DNA of 64,000 nucleotides from Paenibacillus lupini (lineage in GTDB: Bacteria; Bacillota; Bacilli; Paenibacillales; Paenibacillaceae), in contig NZ_JAASRW010000002.1 of assembly GCF_011761355.1 (NCBI RefSeq), positions 496,001 through 560,000 on the forward strand. The letters are read 5' to 3'. Below the pieces are notes generated by a model, which was not told the origin of the DNA, did not search any database, and saw only the letters and a program-made list of their open reading frames with translations. This document shows positions 1 to 9,002 of this stretch, piece after piece. Position numbers and translations under genes: made by a program. Position 1 is the first letter of the stretch. Every line of letters begins with the position of its first letter.

Positions 1-130
1 GTCCAAGTGCGGAGGCCAAGTCTTTCATAATCATTGGCTCTTGTCCGAGCAGCTCGATGATCTTAATCCGGACGTTGCTGGCCAAAGCCTCGAATAAGGG
101 GAGATTATTCTCCGATACAATTGTTTCCAT
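1..130 (-). CDS. ArsR-like HTH transcriptional regulator (partial, N-terminus)
   Basis: Only the first ~43 codons are inside the window. The reverse strand reads METIVSENNLPLFEALAS followed by NVRIKIIELL and a second helix containing MKDLASALG. This is the usual opening of an ArsR-type winged helix, in which a recognition helix follows the 'LADPTRLRIL'-like helix. The ATG (128-130, reverse) is preceded by AAGAGGTC. The gene is divergent from the arabino-oligosaccharide importer, so it is the likely local regulator. This is inferred from position; effector and C-terminal part are not visible. Confidence 0.7.
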   Translation of the reverse strand, partial: METIVSENNLPLFEALASNVRIKIIELLGQEPMIMKDLASALG

Positions 131-272
131 GTGACCTCTTTTTATAGTTCATTTTATTATTAAATATACCTCATCCGATTGAGTTCTGACAAGAGTATAC
201 AACAATCGTTTAAATTTTTGAATTAAAATACGAAGAACTTAATAAAAATATGAAACACTTCATAGAAAAGCG

Positions 273-301
273 TTGACAAAACGAATCATGCGTTTTAACA
301 T
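273..301 (+). promoter_or_regulatory. Sigma-A promoter of the arabinan importer operon
   Basis: TTGACA (273-278), a 17-nt spacer and TAACAT (296-301). The inverted repeat AAAACG-N7-CGTTTT (278-296) fills the spacer, which is where a repressor such as the divergent ArsR-like protein could bind. The boxes are visible; the repressor pairing is inference. Confidence 0.5.
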
Positions 302-436
302 GCTAAATATCACAGTCATCTACGAAATACTTCACATTTATGTAAAGTACTTAAGCGGCAACTGTAAATCATTCGTATCATTTGCAGGAAGCAGCAACGC
401 ATTCGGAAGGGAGGATACTTTTTTTCGGAGTGAATA

Positions 437-450
437 TGTAAGCGCTGTTA
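437..450 (+). promoter_or_regulatory. Possible cre (CcpA) site
   Basis: TGTAAGCGCTGTTA matches 12 of 14 positions of the cre consensus TGWAARCGYTWNCW, with an intact TGTAAGCGCT core. It lies downstream of the promoter, so it would act as a roadblock for carbon catabolite repression. Confidence 0.4.
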
Positions 451-498
451 TGGGGGTTATCAATTCGCTTTACTAATCATGAGGAGGTTTTGAAACAA

Positions 499-1893
499 AT
501 GAAAAAGAGTTCGATTATGATGCTTACGCTGATCACTGCGCTAACGGTTACAGCGTGCAGCAGCAACAACGGAGGAAACAACGGCACGGCGGGCAATAAC
601 GCTGCCCCAGGCGCAGCAGAAAGCAGCAACACTGCCGCGGCAAATAAAGAAAGCGAGCAGCCACCAGCCGAGAAGGTTGAAATCTCCATCTCGTCGTGGG
701 GAGCTCCGGACGAACGCAAGGTGTTCGAAGCGGTACTCGACGAATTCCAGAAAGCGAATCCGAACATCAAAGTTAAATTCATTCACATTCCTAACGATTA
801 TACAACGAAAATGAATACGATGATTGCCGGCAACTCAGCACCGGATGTTGTCTTCACAAGCGATGGCGACTTCCCGCGCTGGGTGAAGCAGGGCGCATTC
901 CTTGACATCACGCAGTACGTTGAAGCAAGCGATAAGCTGGACTTGAATGACATGTGGGAAGGCGGTCTGAACCGTTACCGTTACGACGGCAAGATTACGG
1001 GAACGGGCAGCTACTATGCACTTCCGAAAGATATCGGCCCTACGGTTATGTACTATAACAAAACGATCTTCGACAAGCTTGGTGTTCCATACCCGAGTGC
1101 AGAGACGCCTATGAACTGGGAGCAAGCGCTTGAGATGTGGAAGAAGCTTACCGTCGACGAGAACGGTGACGGCAAGACCGACATCTACGGTGCAGGTCCA
1201 ATCTGGTGGGAAGGCTTCGTTTGGGGTAACAGTGGAGCAGTACTGAGTGAAGACCGCAAACAATTCACACTGAACGAGACGGCTGCTGCCGATGCGATGC
1301 AATTTATTTATGATCTTACGAATACACACAAAGTCGTGCCAGATTCAAGGGCACTGCAATCGATGAACGATGGCCAGATGTTCGAAGCAGGCAAGCTTGC
1401 GACGATTACGGGCGGCCGCTGGATGGTGCCTACATACCGCAAGTTGAAGTTCGATTGGGACGTTGCACCGATCCCATCCAACAATGGCAGCTGGACGAAC
1501 GGCTGGTCAGGATCGGTTGGTCTCGGCGTCAATGCGAAGTCGAAGCACCCGGAAGCAGCCTTCAAGCTGGTTGAATTCTTCTCAGGTATTGAAGGTCAGA
1601 CGAAGATGACGGAGCTCGGCTTCCAAATTCCGAACTTCAAATCCATGTCCGACGATGAAGTATATACGCAGCCTGGCCAAAAGCCGGAGCATTCGGAAGT
1701 GTTCATTAAAGCTGGCGAAGGCCAACAGGCAGGTACGTGGACGTATCTGCCGAACAGCAAATGGCTGGATACCCTTAACCAAAACCTCAGCAAGTTCTGG
1801 ACCGGAAAAGAATCGGCAGTCGACTTCTTCACGAAGCTGAAGCCGCAGGTTGAAAAAAATCTTAAAGAAGGCAATCCGGAGCTCTTTCAGTAA
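499..1893 (+). CDS. Arabino-oligosaccharide ABC transporter, lipoprotein solute-binding protein
   Basis: Extracellular lipid-anchored binding protein of a carbohydrate uptake (CUT1) ABC importer, 464 aa. The signal peptide ends in a lipobox TVTAC with the lipidated Cys at residue 20, followed by a low-complexity Asn/Ala/Gly linker. The mature part has the family features VFEAVLDEFQKANPNIKV and APDVVFT. I chose ATG 499 because the GAGGAGG at 481-487 sits 11 nt upstream; the in-frame TTG at 490 is only 2 nt from it. Two permeases and three arabinan-cleaving enzymes follow, so the substrate is probably arabino-oligosaccharides, as for AraN of B. subtilis. Specificity is inferred from neighbours. 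Confidence 0.85.
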   Translation: MKKSSIMMLTLITALTVTACSSNNGGNNGTAGNNAAPGAAESSNTAAANKESEQPPAEKVEISISSWGAPDERKVFEAVLDEFQKANPNIKVKFIHIPNDYTTKMNTMIAGNSAPDVVFTSDGDFPRWVKQGAFLDITQYVEASDKLDLNDMWEGGLNRYRYDGKITGTGSYYALPKDIGPTVMYYNKTIFDKLGVPYPSAETPMNWEQALEMWKKLTVDENGDGKTDIYGAGPIWWEGFVWGNSGAVLSEDRKQFTLNETAAADAMQFIYDLTNTHKVVPDSRALQSMNDGQMFEAGKLATITGGRWMVPTYRKLKFDWDVAPIPSNNGSWTNGWSGSVGLGVNAKSKHPEAAFKLVEFFSGIEGQTKMTELGFQIPNFKSMSDDEVYTQPGQKPEHSEVFIKAGEGQQAGTWTYLPNSKWLDTLNQNLSKFWTGKESAVDFFTKLKPQVEKNLKEGNPELFQ

Positions 1894-1902
1894 TTTATAA
1901 TG

Positions 1903-1945
1903 TGAAGCTGCAACGCATACGCCGCGCGGACACGTTGCAGTTTCA
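1903..1945 (+). terminator. Intercistronic hairpin after the binding-protein gene
   Basis: A 13-bp stem (TGAAGCTGCAACG against CGTTGCAGTTTCA, one G-U pair) with a 17-nt loop, followed by a weak TTTTA run. Such hairpins usually lower read-through into the permeases and stabilise the 5' message, giving an excess of binding protein. Confidence 0.6.
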
Positions 1946-1981
1946 TTTTACCGGAACAAATCAAGAAAGGGGGCAGCCCTG

Positions 1982-2890
1982 ATGAGTGCCAATACCGTTA
2001 AGCCGGCGAAGAAAAAGTCGCTCTACCGCAGTGAGATGTGGTGGGGTTTCCTGTTTATCGCCCCGCCGTTCATCGGCGTGCTTGTATTTTTACTTTATCC
2101 GTTTGTGAATTCACTTTATATGAGCTTTACAACATTTAATTTCGGGCAGCCTGCTGATTTTACGGGGGTTGCTAACTATAAACGGGCGCTCACCAATGAT
2201 CCGCTCGTATGGAAGACGCTATGGAATACGTTCTACGCGGCACTTGGTGTACCGGTTAGTATGATCGTCTCGCTAATCATCGCGCTGCTGCTTGACCGGA
2301 AGCTTCGCGGCAGAAACTTCTTCCGGATGATGTTCTTCCTGCCGACGATTTGCTCCATGGTTGCGCTGGCGATGATATGGCAATGGATCTTTAATGCCGA
2401 CTTCGGCCTGCTCAACTACTACCTTAGCGAGCTCGGCCTTAACCCGCCGGCATGGCTAGTTGATGAGAAATGGGCGATGTTCGCCATTATCATTCAAGGG
2501 GTCTGGGGTGGTATGGGCGTCAGCATCATTTTGTATCTGGCAGCGCTTGGCAATGTCCCGTCTTCCTTATATGAAGCGGCTACGGTCGATGGCGCGGGCG
2601 GCTGGAACAAATTCATCCACATTACAGTTCCGGGGATTTCGCCGGTAACGTTTTTTGTCCTGATCACTTCACTCATTGGTGCGCTGCAGGATTTCCCTCG
2701 GTTCCAGCTGCTTACAGGCGGCGGCCCGAATTACTCAACAACAACAATTGTGTATTACTTGTACACCATTGCCTTTGAGTACAGTGAAATGGGCTATGCG
2801 TCTGCAATTGCCTGGTTCATCGGCATCATTATTATGTTCGTCATTCTGATCAACTTCCTGCTGTCCAAGCGATGGGTCCACTACAACTAA
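1982..2890 (+). CDS. Arabino-oligosaccharide ABC transporter permease (AraP-like)
   Basis: Inner-membrane permease of the CUT1 family, 302 aa, with six predicted membrane spans beginning at WWGFLFIAPPFIGVLVFLLY. The cytoplasmic EAA loop that docks the ATPase is seen near residues 197-216 (YEAATVDGAGGWNKF...IPG type). AAGGGGG precedes ATG 1982. It pairs with the permease at 3120; no ATPase is encoded in the locus. Confidence 0.88.
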   Translation: MSANTVKPAKKKSLYRSEMWWGFLFIAPPFIGVLVFLLYPFVNSLYMSFTTFNFGQPADFTGVANYKRALTNDPLVWKTLWNTFYAALGVPVSMIVSLIIALLLDRKLRGRNFFRMMFFLPTICSMVALAMIWQWIFNADFGLLNYYLSELGLNPPAWLVDEKWAMFAIIIQGVWGGMGVSIILYLAALGNVPSSLYEAATVDGAGGWNKFIHITVPGISPVTFFVLITSLIGALQDFPRFQLLTGGGPNYSTTTIVYYLYTIAFEYSEMGYASAIAWFIGIIIMFVILINFLLSKRWVHYN

Positions 2891-2894
2891 GACT

Positions 2895-3103
2895 CTATGC
2901 TTACGAAGTAAGAATTACCATAAACGGCTTATGATAAGCCAATTAGTGTTGTAATTCTTTAGGCCTATGCTTACGAAGTAAGAATTACCATAAACGGCTT
3001 AAGATAAGCCAGTTAGTGTTGCAATTCTTTAGGCCTATGCTTACGAAGTAAGAATTACCATAAACGGCTTAAGATAAGCCAGTTAGTGTTGCAATTCTTT
3101 TTA
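2895..3103 (+). repeat. Three tandem copies of a 70-bp palindromic repeat
   Basis: Units start at 2895, 2965 and 3035 with an exact 70-bp period. Each starts CTATGCTTACGAAGTA and can fold: outer arm AAGAATTAC pairs with GTAATTCTT (GCAATTCTT in units 2 and 3), inner arm GGCTTA pairs with TAAGCC. Units 2 and 3 are nearly identical, unit 1 differs at a few bases. The array lies between the two permease genes, and the last copy runs into the AGGAGG of the next gene. The 15-base core TATGCTTACGAAGTA recurs at 38677. Confidence 0.9.
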
Positions 3104-3119
3104 GGAGGGATACAAATTC

Positions 3120-3980
3120 ATGAGTACAACAACGGCAACCGGCCGCAAAGTGAAAACAGGTGCTACGCTCGCCAATACGGTCGTTTACCTGTTAATGATC
3201 ATCGGCGGTGTCATCATGGCAGTGCCCTTCCTGTGGATGCTGTCTACATCGCTTAAGCCGGACGGCGAAGTGTTCTCGTATCCGCCGCAGTGGATACCTT
3301 CAACCTTTGCTTGGGACAACTACAAGCTAATTTTCACTGATGCGCATATGATTCGAGGCTTCTTCAATACGATGTTCGTCGTTATTCCAACGCTTGTGAT
3401 CGGCCTGTTCGCCTGTGCACTGTCTGCCTACGCATTCGCGAAGCTGCGGTTCCCAGGGCGTGACAAGCTGTTCATGACACTGGTCGGCACGATGGTTATT
3501 CCCGGTGCGGTTATGATGATTCCAGCCTTTATTATGTTCAAGACGTTCGGCTGGACGGACAGCTGGAAGCCACTCATTATTCCAGGCATGTTCGGTGCGC
3601 CGATGACGATTTTCTTCTTCCGCCAATTCATTAAGCAGCTCCCCGACGAGCTTGAAGATGCAGCGAAGATTGACGGAATGAACCCGTTTGGAATTTTTAT
3701 GAAAATCATTATTCCGCTTACAAAGCCGGCCTTAATTACACAAGGTATTCTATCCTTCAACGCGGGATACAACGATTACCTTGGACCGCTTATCTATTTG
3801 AACACGCCGGAGAAATATACGCTCCAGCTCGAGCTTGCCTCCTTCTCGTCCTACTACGTAACGGAATGGACGCTTATTATGGCGGGCGCAGTTGTTGCGC
3901 TCATACCAACGCTTATTTTGTTTGCATTCGCACAGCGTTTCTTCATTGAAGGGATCGCCCTCACGGGTATTAAAGGATAG
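3120..3980 (+). CDS. Arabino-oligosaccharide ABC transporter permease (AraQ-like)
   Basis: Second CUT1 permease, 286 aa, six predicted membrane segments. The EAA loop ([20 protein letters not shown]) is near residues 177-196 and the C-terminus ends in the family-typical [20 protein letters not shown] sits 8 nt before ATG 3120. It should form the heterodimeric channel with the 1982 protein, powered by a shared MsmX-like ATPase encoded elsewhere (inference from B. subtilis). Confidence 0.88.
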   Translation: MSTTTATGRKVKTGATLANTVVYLLMIIGGVIMAVPFLWMLSTSLKPDGEVFSYPPQWIPSTFAWDNYKLIFTDAHMIRGFFNTMFVVIPTLVIGLFACALSAYAFAKLRFPGRDKLFMTLVGTMVIPGAVMMIPAFIMFKTFGWTDSWKPLIIPGMFGAPMTIFFFRQFIKQLPDELEDAAKIDGMNPFGIFMKIIIPLTKPALITQGILSFNAGYNDYLGPLIYLNTPEKYTLQLELASFSSYYVTEWTLIMAGAVVALIPTLILFAFAQRFFIEGIALTGIKG

Positions 3981-4018
3981 GCAATAACTTCTACATTTAT
4001 AAAGGAGATAGACCAACG

Positions 4019-5509
4019 ATGACCACTTTCAAAGTAGTTGTACACACGGACTGGACGGTAGGCACGATCAACCGTCATATCTATGGACATTTCGCGGAGC
4101 ATTTGGGCCGCTGCATTTATGAAGGATTGTGGGTCGGCGAAGATTCATCGATTCCGAATACGAAAGGCATTCGCAATGACGTGCTTGAAGCACTTCGCAA
4201 GCTTAATATTCCGAACCTACGCTGGCCAGGTGGCTGCTTTGCAGACGAATACCATTGGAAGGACGGCGTAGGCCCGAGGGAGCTGCGTAAGCGGATGGTC
4301 AACACGCACTGGGGCGGCGTTGTGGAAAATAATCATTTCGGCACGCATGAGTTTTTCGAGCTGTGCGAGCTGCTGGACACCGAGCCGTACATCTGCGGCA
4401 ATGTTGGCAGCGGCACCGTACAGGAAATGAGCGAATGGGTCGAATATATGACATTCGGCGGTGAATCTCCGATGGCGAATTTGCGCAGGGAGAATGGCCG
4501 TGAAGAGCCTTGGAAGCTGAAATATTTCGGCGTTGGCAACGAGAACTGGGGCTGCGGCGGCAACATGCATCCGGAGCATTATGCGGACTTGTACCGTAAT
4601 TACCAGACTTACGTCAGACAATACGGCAATAATCGTATCTATAAGGTTGCAGGCGGCGCCAACATTGATGATTACCGTTGGACGGAAGTGCTTATGCGCA
4701 AGGCTGGCAATGTCATGGACGGTCTAAGCCTTCATTATTATACGATCCCGGGCAGCTGGGAAGAGAAGAAATCGGCACTTGAATTCAATGAGCAGGACTG
4801 GTCGGAGACGATGGCCAAGGCGTTCCATATGGACGAATTAATTACACGCCACAGCATCATTATGGATCAGTACGATCCGCAGAAGCATGTCGGCCTTATT
4901 GTTGACGAATGGGGCACCTGGTTCCTGACCGAGCCGGGCACAAATCCGGGCTTCCTGTTCCAGCAAAATACGATGCGTGATGCGCTTGTTGCCGCCATTC
5001 ATCTGCATGTCTTCCACAAGCACTGCAGCCGGGTTCATATGGCGAATCTCGCGCAGATGGTCAACGTGCTTCAAGCAGTCATTATGACAGAAGGGGAGCA
5101 AATGCTGCTCACGCCGACGTACCATGTGCTTGAAATGTTCAAGGTGCATCAGGATGCCGAAGCGCTTGCGATCCATGGTTCATTCGGGGAATACGAAGGA
5201 TTTGGCAAGAAGCTTCCGCAGGTGACGGTATCCGCATCGGTTAAGGATGCCGTTATCAGTGTCAGTCTGGCGAACCTTGATCCGAATCATGAAGCCGAGC
5301 TGAACGTTGAGCTCCGCGGCTCATCTTCCGGTTATACGGTAAGCGGCTCACTCCTCGCAGCAGATGATATTCACGCCCATAACACATTTGATCAGCCAAA
5401 TCGGGTTGCGCAGCAGTCTCTTACCGAAGCGCAATGGGCGGACGGCATTCTGTCCGTGAAGCTGCCTCCGGCATCGGTGGCAGTCGTGCGGCTGACACCT
5501 GACGTATGA
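4019..5509 (+). CDS. Alpha-L-arabinofuranosidase, GH51
   Basis: Intracellular retaining exo-hydrolase that removes terminal alpha-L-arabinofuranosyl residues from imported arabino-oligosaccharides. At 496 aa it has the normal GH51 length and no signal peptide. The acid/base Glu175 is in [11 protein letters not shown] and the nucleophile Glu297 in LIVDEWGTW. The N-terminal [20 protein letters not shown] and [14 protein letters not shown] are family hallmarks. AAGGAGATAG precedes ATG 4019. Its stop overlaps the start of the next gene by 4 bases, implying coupled translation. Confidence 0.95.
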   Translation: MTTFKVVVHTDWTVGTINRHIYGHFAEHLGRCIYEGLWVGEDSSIPNTKGIRNDVLEALRKLNIPNLRWPGGCFADEYHWKDGVGPRELRKRMVNTHWGGVVENNHFGTHEFFELCELLDTEPYICGNVGSGTVQEMSEWVEYMTFGGESPMANLRRENGREEPWKLKYFGVGNENWGCGGNMHPEHYADLYRNYQTYVRQYGNNRIYKVAGGANIDDYRWTEVLMRKAGNVMDGLSLHYYTIPGSWEEKKSALEFNEQDWSETMAKAFHMDELITRHSIIMDQYDPQKHVGLIVDEWGTWFLTEPGTNPGFLFQQNTMRDALVAAIHLHVFHKHCSRVHMANLAQMVNVLQAVIMTEGEQMLLTPTYHVLEMFKVHQDAEALAIHGSFGEYEGFGKKLPQVTVSASVKDAVISVSLANLDPNHEAELNVELRGSSSGYTVSGSLLAADDIHAHNTFDQPNRVAQQSLTEAQWADGILSVKLPPASVAVVRLTPDV

Positions 5510-6981
5510 TGGCGCGCACGGCTGGAAGATACTGCGGACTGCGAGCGGGGATCGGAACGGCTTTGACCGCCATGCTGCTGCTCGCCGGTTGCAGCGATGC
5601 GGGGAACAGCGGGGCAGGAAAAGTGGAGAATACAATACCGGTGTTTAATGAAGCATCTGTGCATGATCCGTCCGTCATTCGGGCGGAGGACGGTACTTAT
5701 TATGTATTCGGCTCACATCTGGCGGCGGCAAAGTCAACCGACTTGATGAGCTGGGAGCTCGTTGCATCTGGCGCTGCTGACGGCAATCCTCTCATTCCGA
5801 ATGTGACGGAGGAATTGCGTGAAACGTTTGAATGGGCACAGACCGATACGCTTTGGGCTGCGGACGTCATCCAGCTTGCAGATGGAAAGTATTACATGTA
5901 TTACAACGCTTGCCGTGGCGATTCACCGCTCTCGGCAATGGGTGTAGCAGTGGCGGTTGACATCGAAGGCCCGTATAAGGATCTGGGCATTATTCTTAAG
6001 TCCGGTATGTGGGGAGAGCCGAGTGAGGATGGCGAGATTTACGACGCCACTATTCATCCGAATGTCGTCGATCCCGATGTCTTTTTCGATAAGGACGGCA
6101 AGCTGTGGATGGTGTACGGCTCTTATTCAGGCGGTATATTCATTCTGGAGATGGATGAGAAGACAGGTATGCCGCTGCCCGACCAAGGGTATGGCAAGAA
6201 GCTGCTTGGCGGCAACCATAGTCGGATCGAAGGTCCATATATGCTGTACAGCCCGGACACGGACTATTACTACCTGTTCCTGTCGTATGGCGGACTCGAT
6301 GCCGCAGGCGGCTACAACATGCGGGTTGCACGTTCGAAAAATCCGGACGGTCCGTTCGTCGATGCAGAAGGAAGAGATATGATTGAGGCGAAGGCGGATC
6401 CGTCGCTTCCCCTGTTCGATGACCGGTCCGTTGAGCCGTTCGGCACAAAGTTGATGGGCAACCATCTGTGGAAGGATCCGGCGGATGAGGGACGCGAAGC
6501 CGGCTACGTATCACCTGGTCATAACTCAGCTTTCTTTAATGAGGAGAACGGAAGCTATTATTTAATCTTCCATTCGCGGTTCCCGTACAGCGGGGAGAAG
6601 CACGAGATTCGTGTGCATCAGTTTTTTCTGAACGAGGAAGGCTGGCCCGTTGTTGTACCGTTCCGGTACGCTGGCGAGACACTCGGGAAAGCCGAGAAGG
6701 ATACAGTTGCGGGAGATTATGAGCTTGTGAACCACGGGAAGGACATTTCGGCTGAGCTGAAGGAATCGGCAGCGATCCGGCTAGAGAAAGACGGTACCGT
6801 GACTGGCGCGGTGAGCGGTGAGTGGAAGTTGAACGGGGAAGCCGGTCTACAGCTGGCAATAGACGGCGTTAACTACGACGGCTATTGGCTCCGGTCGTGG
6901 GATCAAACCGCGGAGGCATGGACGGAGACGTTCACCGTCCTGTCGAAGGATGGCATTGCTTTGTGGGGTGCAAGACGATAA
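5506..6981 (+). CDS. Extracellular lipoprotein arabinan hydrolase, GH43
   Basis: 491-aa cell-surface enzyme, probably an endo-1,5-alpha-L-arabinanase. The signal sequence ends LLLAGC (Cys29). The five-bladed propeller catalytic set is visible: general base Asp54 in VHDPSV, a second Asp at 189/191 in [10 protein letters not shown], and general acid Glu242 in RIEGPYML. The last ~85 residues (from [13 protein letters not shown]) form a separate beta-rich module like the C-terminal lipocalin-like domain of some GH43 enzymes. It starts at ATGATG, overlapping the GH51 stop. It would cut arabinan outside the cell to feed the importer. Confidence 0.9.
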   Translation: MMARTAGRYCGLRAGIGTALTAMLLLAGCSDAGNSGAGKVENTIPVFNEASVHDPSVIRAEDGTYYVFGSHLAAAKSTDLMSWELVASGAADGNPLIPNVTEELRETFEWAQTDTLWAADVIQLADGKYYMYYNACRGDSPLSAMGVAVAVDIEGPYKDLGIILKSGMWGEPSEDGEIYDATIHPNVVDPDVFFDKDGKLWMVYGSYSGGIFILEMDEKTGMPLPDQGYGKKLLGGNHSRIEGPYMLYSPDTDYYYLFLSYGGLDAAGGYNMRVARSKNPDGPFVDAEGRDMIEAKADPSLPLFDDRSVEPFGTKLMGNHLWKDPADEGREAGYVSPGHNSAFFNEENGSYYLIFHSRFPYSGEKHEIRVHQFFLNEEGWPVVVPFRYAGETLGKAEKDTVAGDYELVNHGKDISAELKESAAIRLEKDGTVTGAVSGEWKLNGEAGLQLAIDGVNYDGYWLRSWDQTAEAWTETFTVLSKDGIALWGARR

Positions 6982-7010
6982 CAGTGCTTAAAATAGAGAG
7001 GGAGAGAGCG

Positions 7011-7958
7011 ATGACTGAACAAAAAACGATGCAGGAGACGGAACAACCTATTATATTGCAGCGAGCTGATCCATGGGTATACAAGCATGAAGACGGATTC
7101 TACTACTTTACGGCGTCTGTTCCAGAATATGACCGGATCGAAGTGAGACGTGCAGCTACAATTGCGGGACTAGCGGAAGCGGAACCGGTTGTCGCCTGGC
7201 GGAAGCATGCATCTGGCATGATGAGTGCGAACATCTGGGCACCGGAAATTCATTTCATAGACGGCAAGTGGTATATCTACTTCGCTGCCGCCCGCACAGC
7301 AGAGACGAATGAAGGGCTGTTCGATCACCGCATGTTCGTACTGGAGAACGAATCGGAAAACCCGCTTGAAGGTGAATGGGTTGAGAAAGGTCAGATCAAG
7401 ACGATGTGGGAATCGTTCGCACTCGATGCGACGACGTTCGAGCACCATGGCATCCGTTATCTGGTTTGGGCGCAGAAAGATCCGGACATCGAGGGCAACT
7501 CCAACCTGTATATTGCACCAATGGCCAACCCTTGGACGCTTGCGGCAGATGGCGTTATGCTGACAAAGCCGGAGTACGACTGGGAAGTGATCGGCTTCCT
7601 CGTGAACGAGGGTGCGGCTGTTCTTAAGCGTAATGGACTTATCTTCATCACCTATTCAGGAAGCGCGACGAATCATCATTACTGCATGGGACTGCTTGAA
7701 GCATCGGAAGAAGCGGATCTGATGGACCCGGCCTCGTGGAAAAAGTCGCCACAACCGGTGCTGAAGACGGATGAGACTCGTGGACTGTTCGGACCTGGAC
7801 ACAACAGCTTCACAAAGTCGGAGGATGGCGAGGACATTATCATTTTCCACGCCCGTACGTACAAGGAAATCGTAGGTGACCCGCTATACGATCCGAACCG
7901 TCATGCGTTCGTTCGCAAACTGCAGTGGAGCGCAGACGGAAAACCGATTTTTGAATAA
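7011..7958 (+). CDS. Intracellular glycoside hydrolase GH43
   Basis: 315-aa GH43 enzyme without a signal peptide. Catalytic candidates are Asp20 (LQRADPWVY), Asp139 (FALDATTF) and Glu200 (LVNEGAAVL). It probably acts with the GH51 enzyme on imported arabino-oligosaccharides or arabinoxylo-oligosaccharides; exact specificity cannot be read from sequence. I chose ATG 7011 because AGAGGGAGAG lies just upstream; the open frame extends back to 6885 inside the previous gene. Confidence 0.85.
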   Translation: MTEQKTMQETEQPIILQRADPWVYKHEDGFYYFTASVPEYDRIEVRRAATIAGLAEAEPVVAWRKHASGMMSANIWAPEIHFIDGKWYIYFAAARTAETNEGLFDHRMFVLENESENPLEGEWVEKGQIKTMWESFALDATTFEHHGIRYLVWAQKDPDIEGNSNLYIAPMANPWTLAADGVMLTKPEYDWEVIGFLVNEGAAVLKRNGLIFITYSGSATNHHYCMGLLEASEEADLMDPASWKKSPQPVLKTDETRGLFGPGHNSFTKSEDGEDIIIFHARTYKEIVGDPLYDPNRHAFVRKLQWSADGKPIFE

Positions 7959-8020
7959 GAGGAAAATGCCGTACTATCGGGGCGACTGTTGGTAGAATGC
8001 TATAAAACAAGCAATCATGC

Positions 8021-8060
8021 AAAGAGCGTAACTTTGATCAGTCAAGGTTACGCTCTTTCT
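8021..8060 (+). terminator. Rho-independent terminator of the arabinan operon
   Basis: AAAGAGCGTAAC pairs with GTTACGCTCTTT (12 bp, loop of 16), followed by CTATAT. It sits 62 bp after the last GH43 stop codon. Confidence 0.8.
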
Positions 8061-8079
8061 ATATATCTCCTATGCGTTC

Positions 8080-8112
8080 CTCTTAATCTTTCTTTCTGGA
8101 AAGATTAAGAGT
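8080..8112. repeat. Perfect 13-bp hairpin between convergent genes
   Basis: CTCTTAATCTTTC pairs with GAAAGATTAAGAG across a 6-nt loop. There is no U-run on either strand, so it is not a classic terminator. The preceding TATGC and the TTTCTTTC/GAAA arms resemble the 38647 element, so it may be a diverged copy of that repeat (weak). Confidence 0.5.
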
Positions 8113-8153
8113 TATTTAGTCTAACTTCTCAGCGCCCCTATCTACTCGATTTA

Positions 8154-9002
8154 TTAACGCCTGAGTCCTATCATATTGCCGGAAGTGTATCTTCTTAACC
8201 CTTTATAGAAGATCAGGATCCCTCCGACGCACAAAGCTGACGCCATGCCAACAGCTCCGAAGAGGAAGTTCAGGTCGATCTCACGGATCAACGAGACAGG
8301 CATACTGCTTATAAAACCAGCGGGAATGACCGTAAATAATACAAGCCGGCCAAAGCCCTTGAAGATACCTGTAGGGTAGGTGGCAAAGGTGAGCAGCGCA
8401 TTATACAATTGAAAACTTAGTCCTTCCGTGTTGCCAAGCCAGAAGGAGAGGCAGCCAGTAATAACACAAAAGAAGATAAAGATCAGTGCGGAGAGCAGCA
8501 GAGCTGCCGTAAATTTGATAGTCCCTAGCAGGGTAACGTTCCCAAACGCTAGGAAGATGAATATGGCAAACAGGAGATCACCTATTGCGCTCACCGACAT
8601 GCGGCTAATCAGCACGTTCAGCAATACCGGCTTTGGTTGGGCGAGATAAACATCTAATTGCCCGGTTACGATCAGACTGGCAAGGCGTGTAGCATTGCCA
8701 AAGAAAATCGACATGATCCCAAAGCCACCTGCCGCTGCTGCCCACATCATCATCACATCCTGCATCGTCCAACCGTTAAGCACGGAGAAGCGCTGGAAAT
8801 ACATATCCCAGAAAATAATCCAGACAATGTTGTTCACCATCATGGTTCCGACAGTTAGCAGGAAGCTGAGTCGGAACTCCATCGCTCCTGCGAGATTCAG
8901 CCTCCAGCTTGCCGTTGTAAATCTGATCAGGCGGCGAAGCTTGCCTGGCTGATCATGTTCGGATATTCCCACCGTATATCTATTGTTATCCGCCATTGAC
9001 AT
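8154..9002 (-). CDS. ABC-2 type exporter permease (ABC2_membrane_6-like)
   Basis: 282-aa membrane protein with about six predicted spans, third gene of an ABC exporter operon. The N-terminal region before the first span (RFTTASWRLNLAGAMEFRLSF) and the pattern around WIIFWDMYFQRFSVLNGW match the COG3694/COG4587 pair of permeases that accompany a COG4586 ATPase. The ATG at 9002 overlaps the upstream permease gene by 17 bp. Substrate unknown; some relatives have been linked to export of cationic drugs such as viologens. Confidence 0.75.
   Translation of the reverse strand: MSMADNNRYTVGISEHDQPGKLRRLIRFTTASWRLNLAGAMEFRLSFLLTVGTMMVNNIVWIIFWDMYFQRFSVLNGWTMQDVMMMWAAAAGGFGIMSIFFGNATRLASLIVTGQLDVYLAQPKPVLLNVLISRMSVSAIGDLLFAIFIFLAFGNVTLLGTIKFTAALLLSALIFIFFCVITGCLSFWLGNTEGLSFQLYNALLTFATYPTGIFKGFGRLVLFTVIPAGFISSMPVSLIREIDLNFLFGAVGMASALCVGGILIFYKGLRRYTSGNMIGLRR

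Larger units (their letters stand above)
131..498. other. Divergent regulatory region of the arabinan locus
   Basis: No credible gene lies here; a 67-codon open frame at 273-476 has no ribosome site and poor composition. The stretch is AT-rich and holds a promoter (273-301), an inverted repeat inside that promoter and a possible cre box near 437-450. The mRNA leader for the binding-protein gene would be about 190 nt. Confidence 0.5.

Noticed and set aside
273..476. 67-codon forward frame before the first binding-protein gene
   Set aside because: It starts at the TTG of the -35 box, has no ribosome site and overlaps promoter and cre elements.
2895..3103. CRISPR array
   Set aside because: Three directly abutting 70-bp units without unique spacers and no cas genes; it is a tandem repeat.
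8080..8112. Terminator of the reverse ABC-2 permease operon
   Set aside because: The stem is perfect, but no T run follows on either strand; reported only as a hairpin/repeat.
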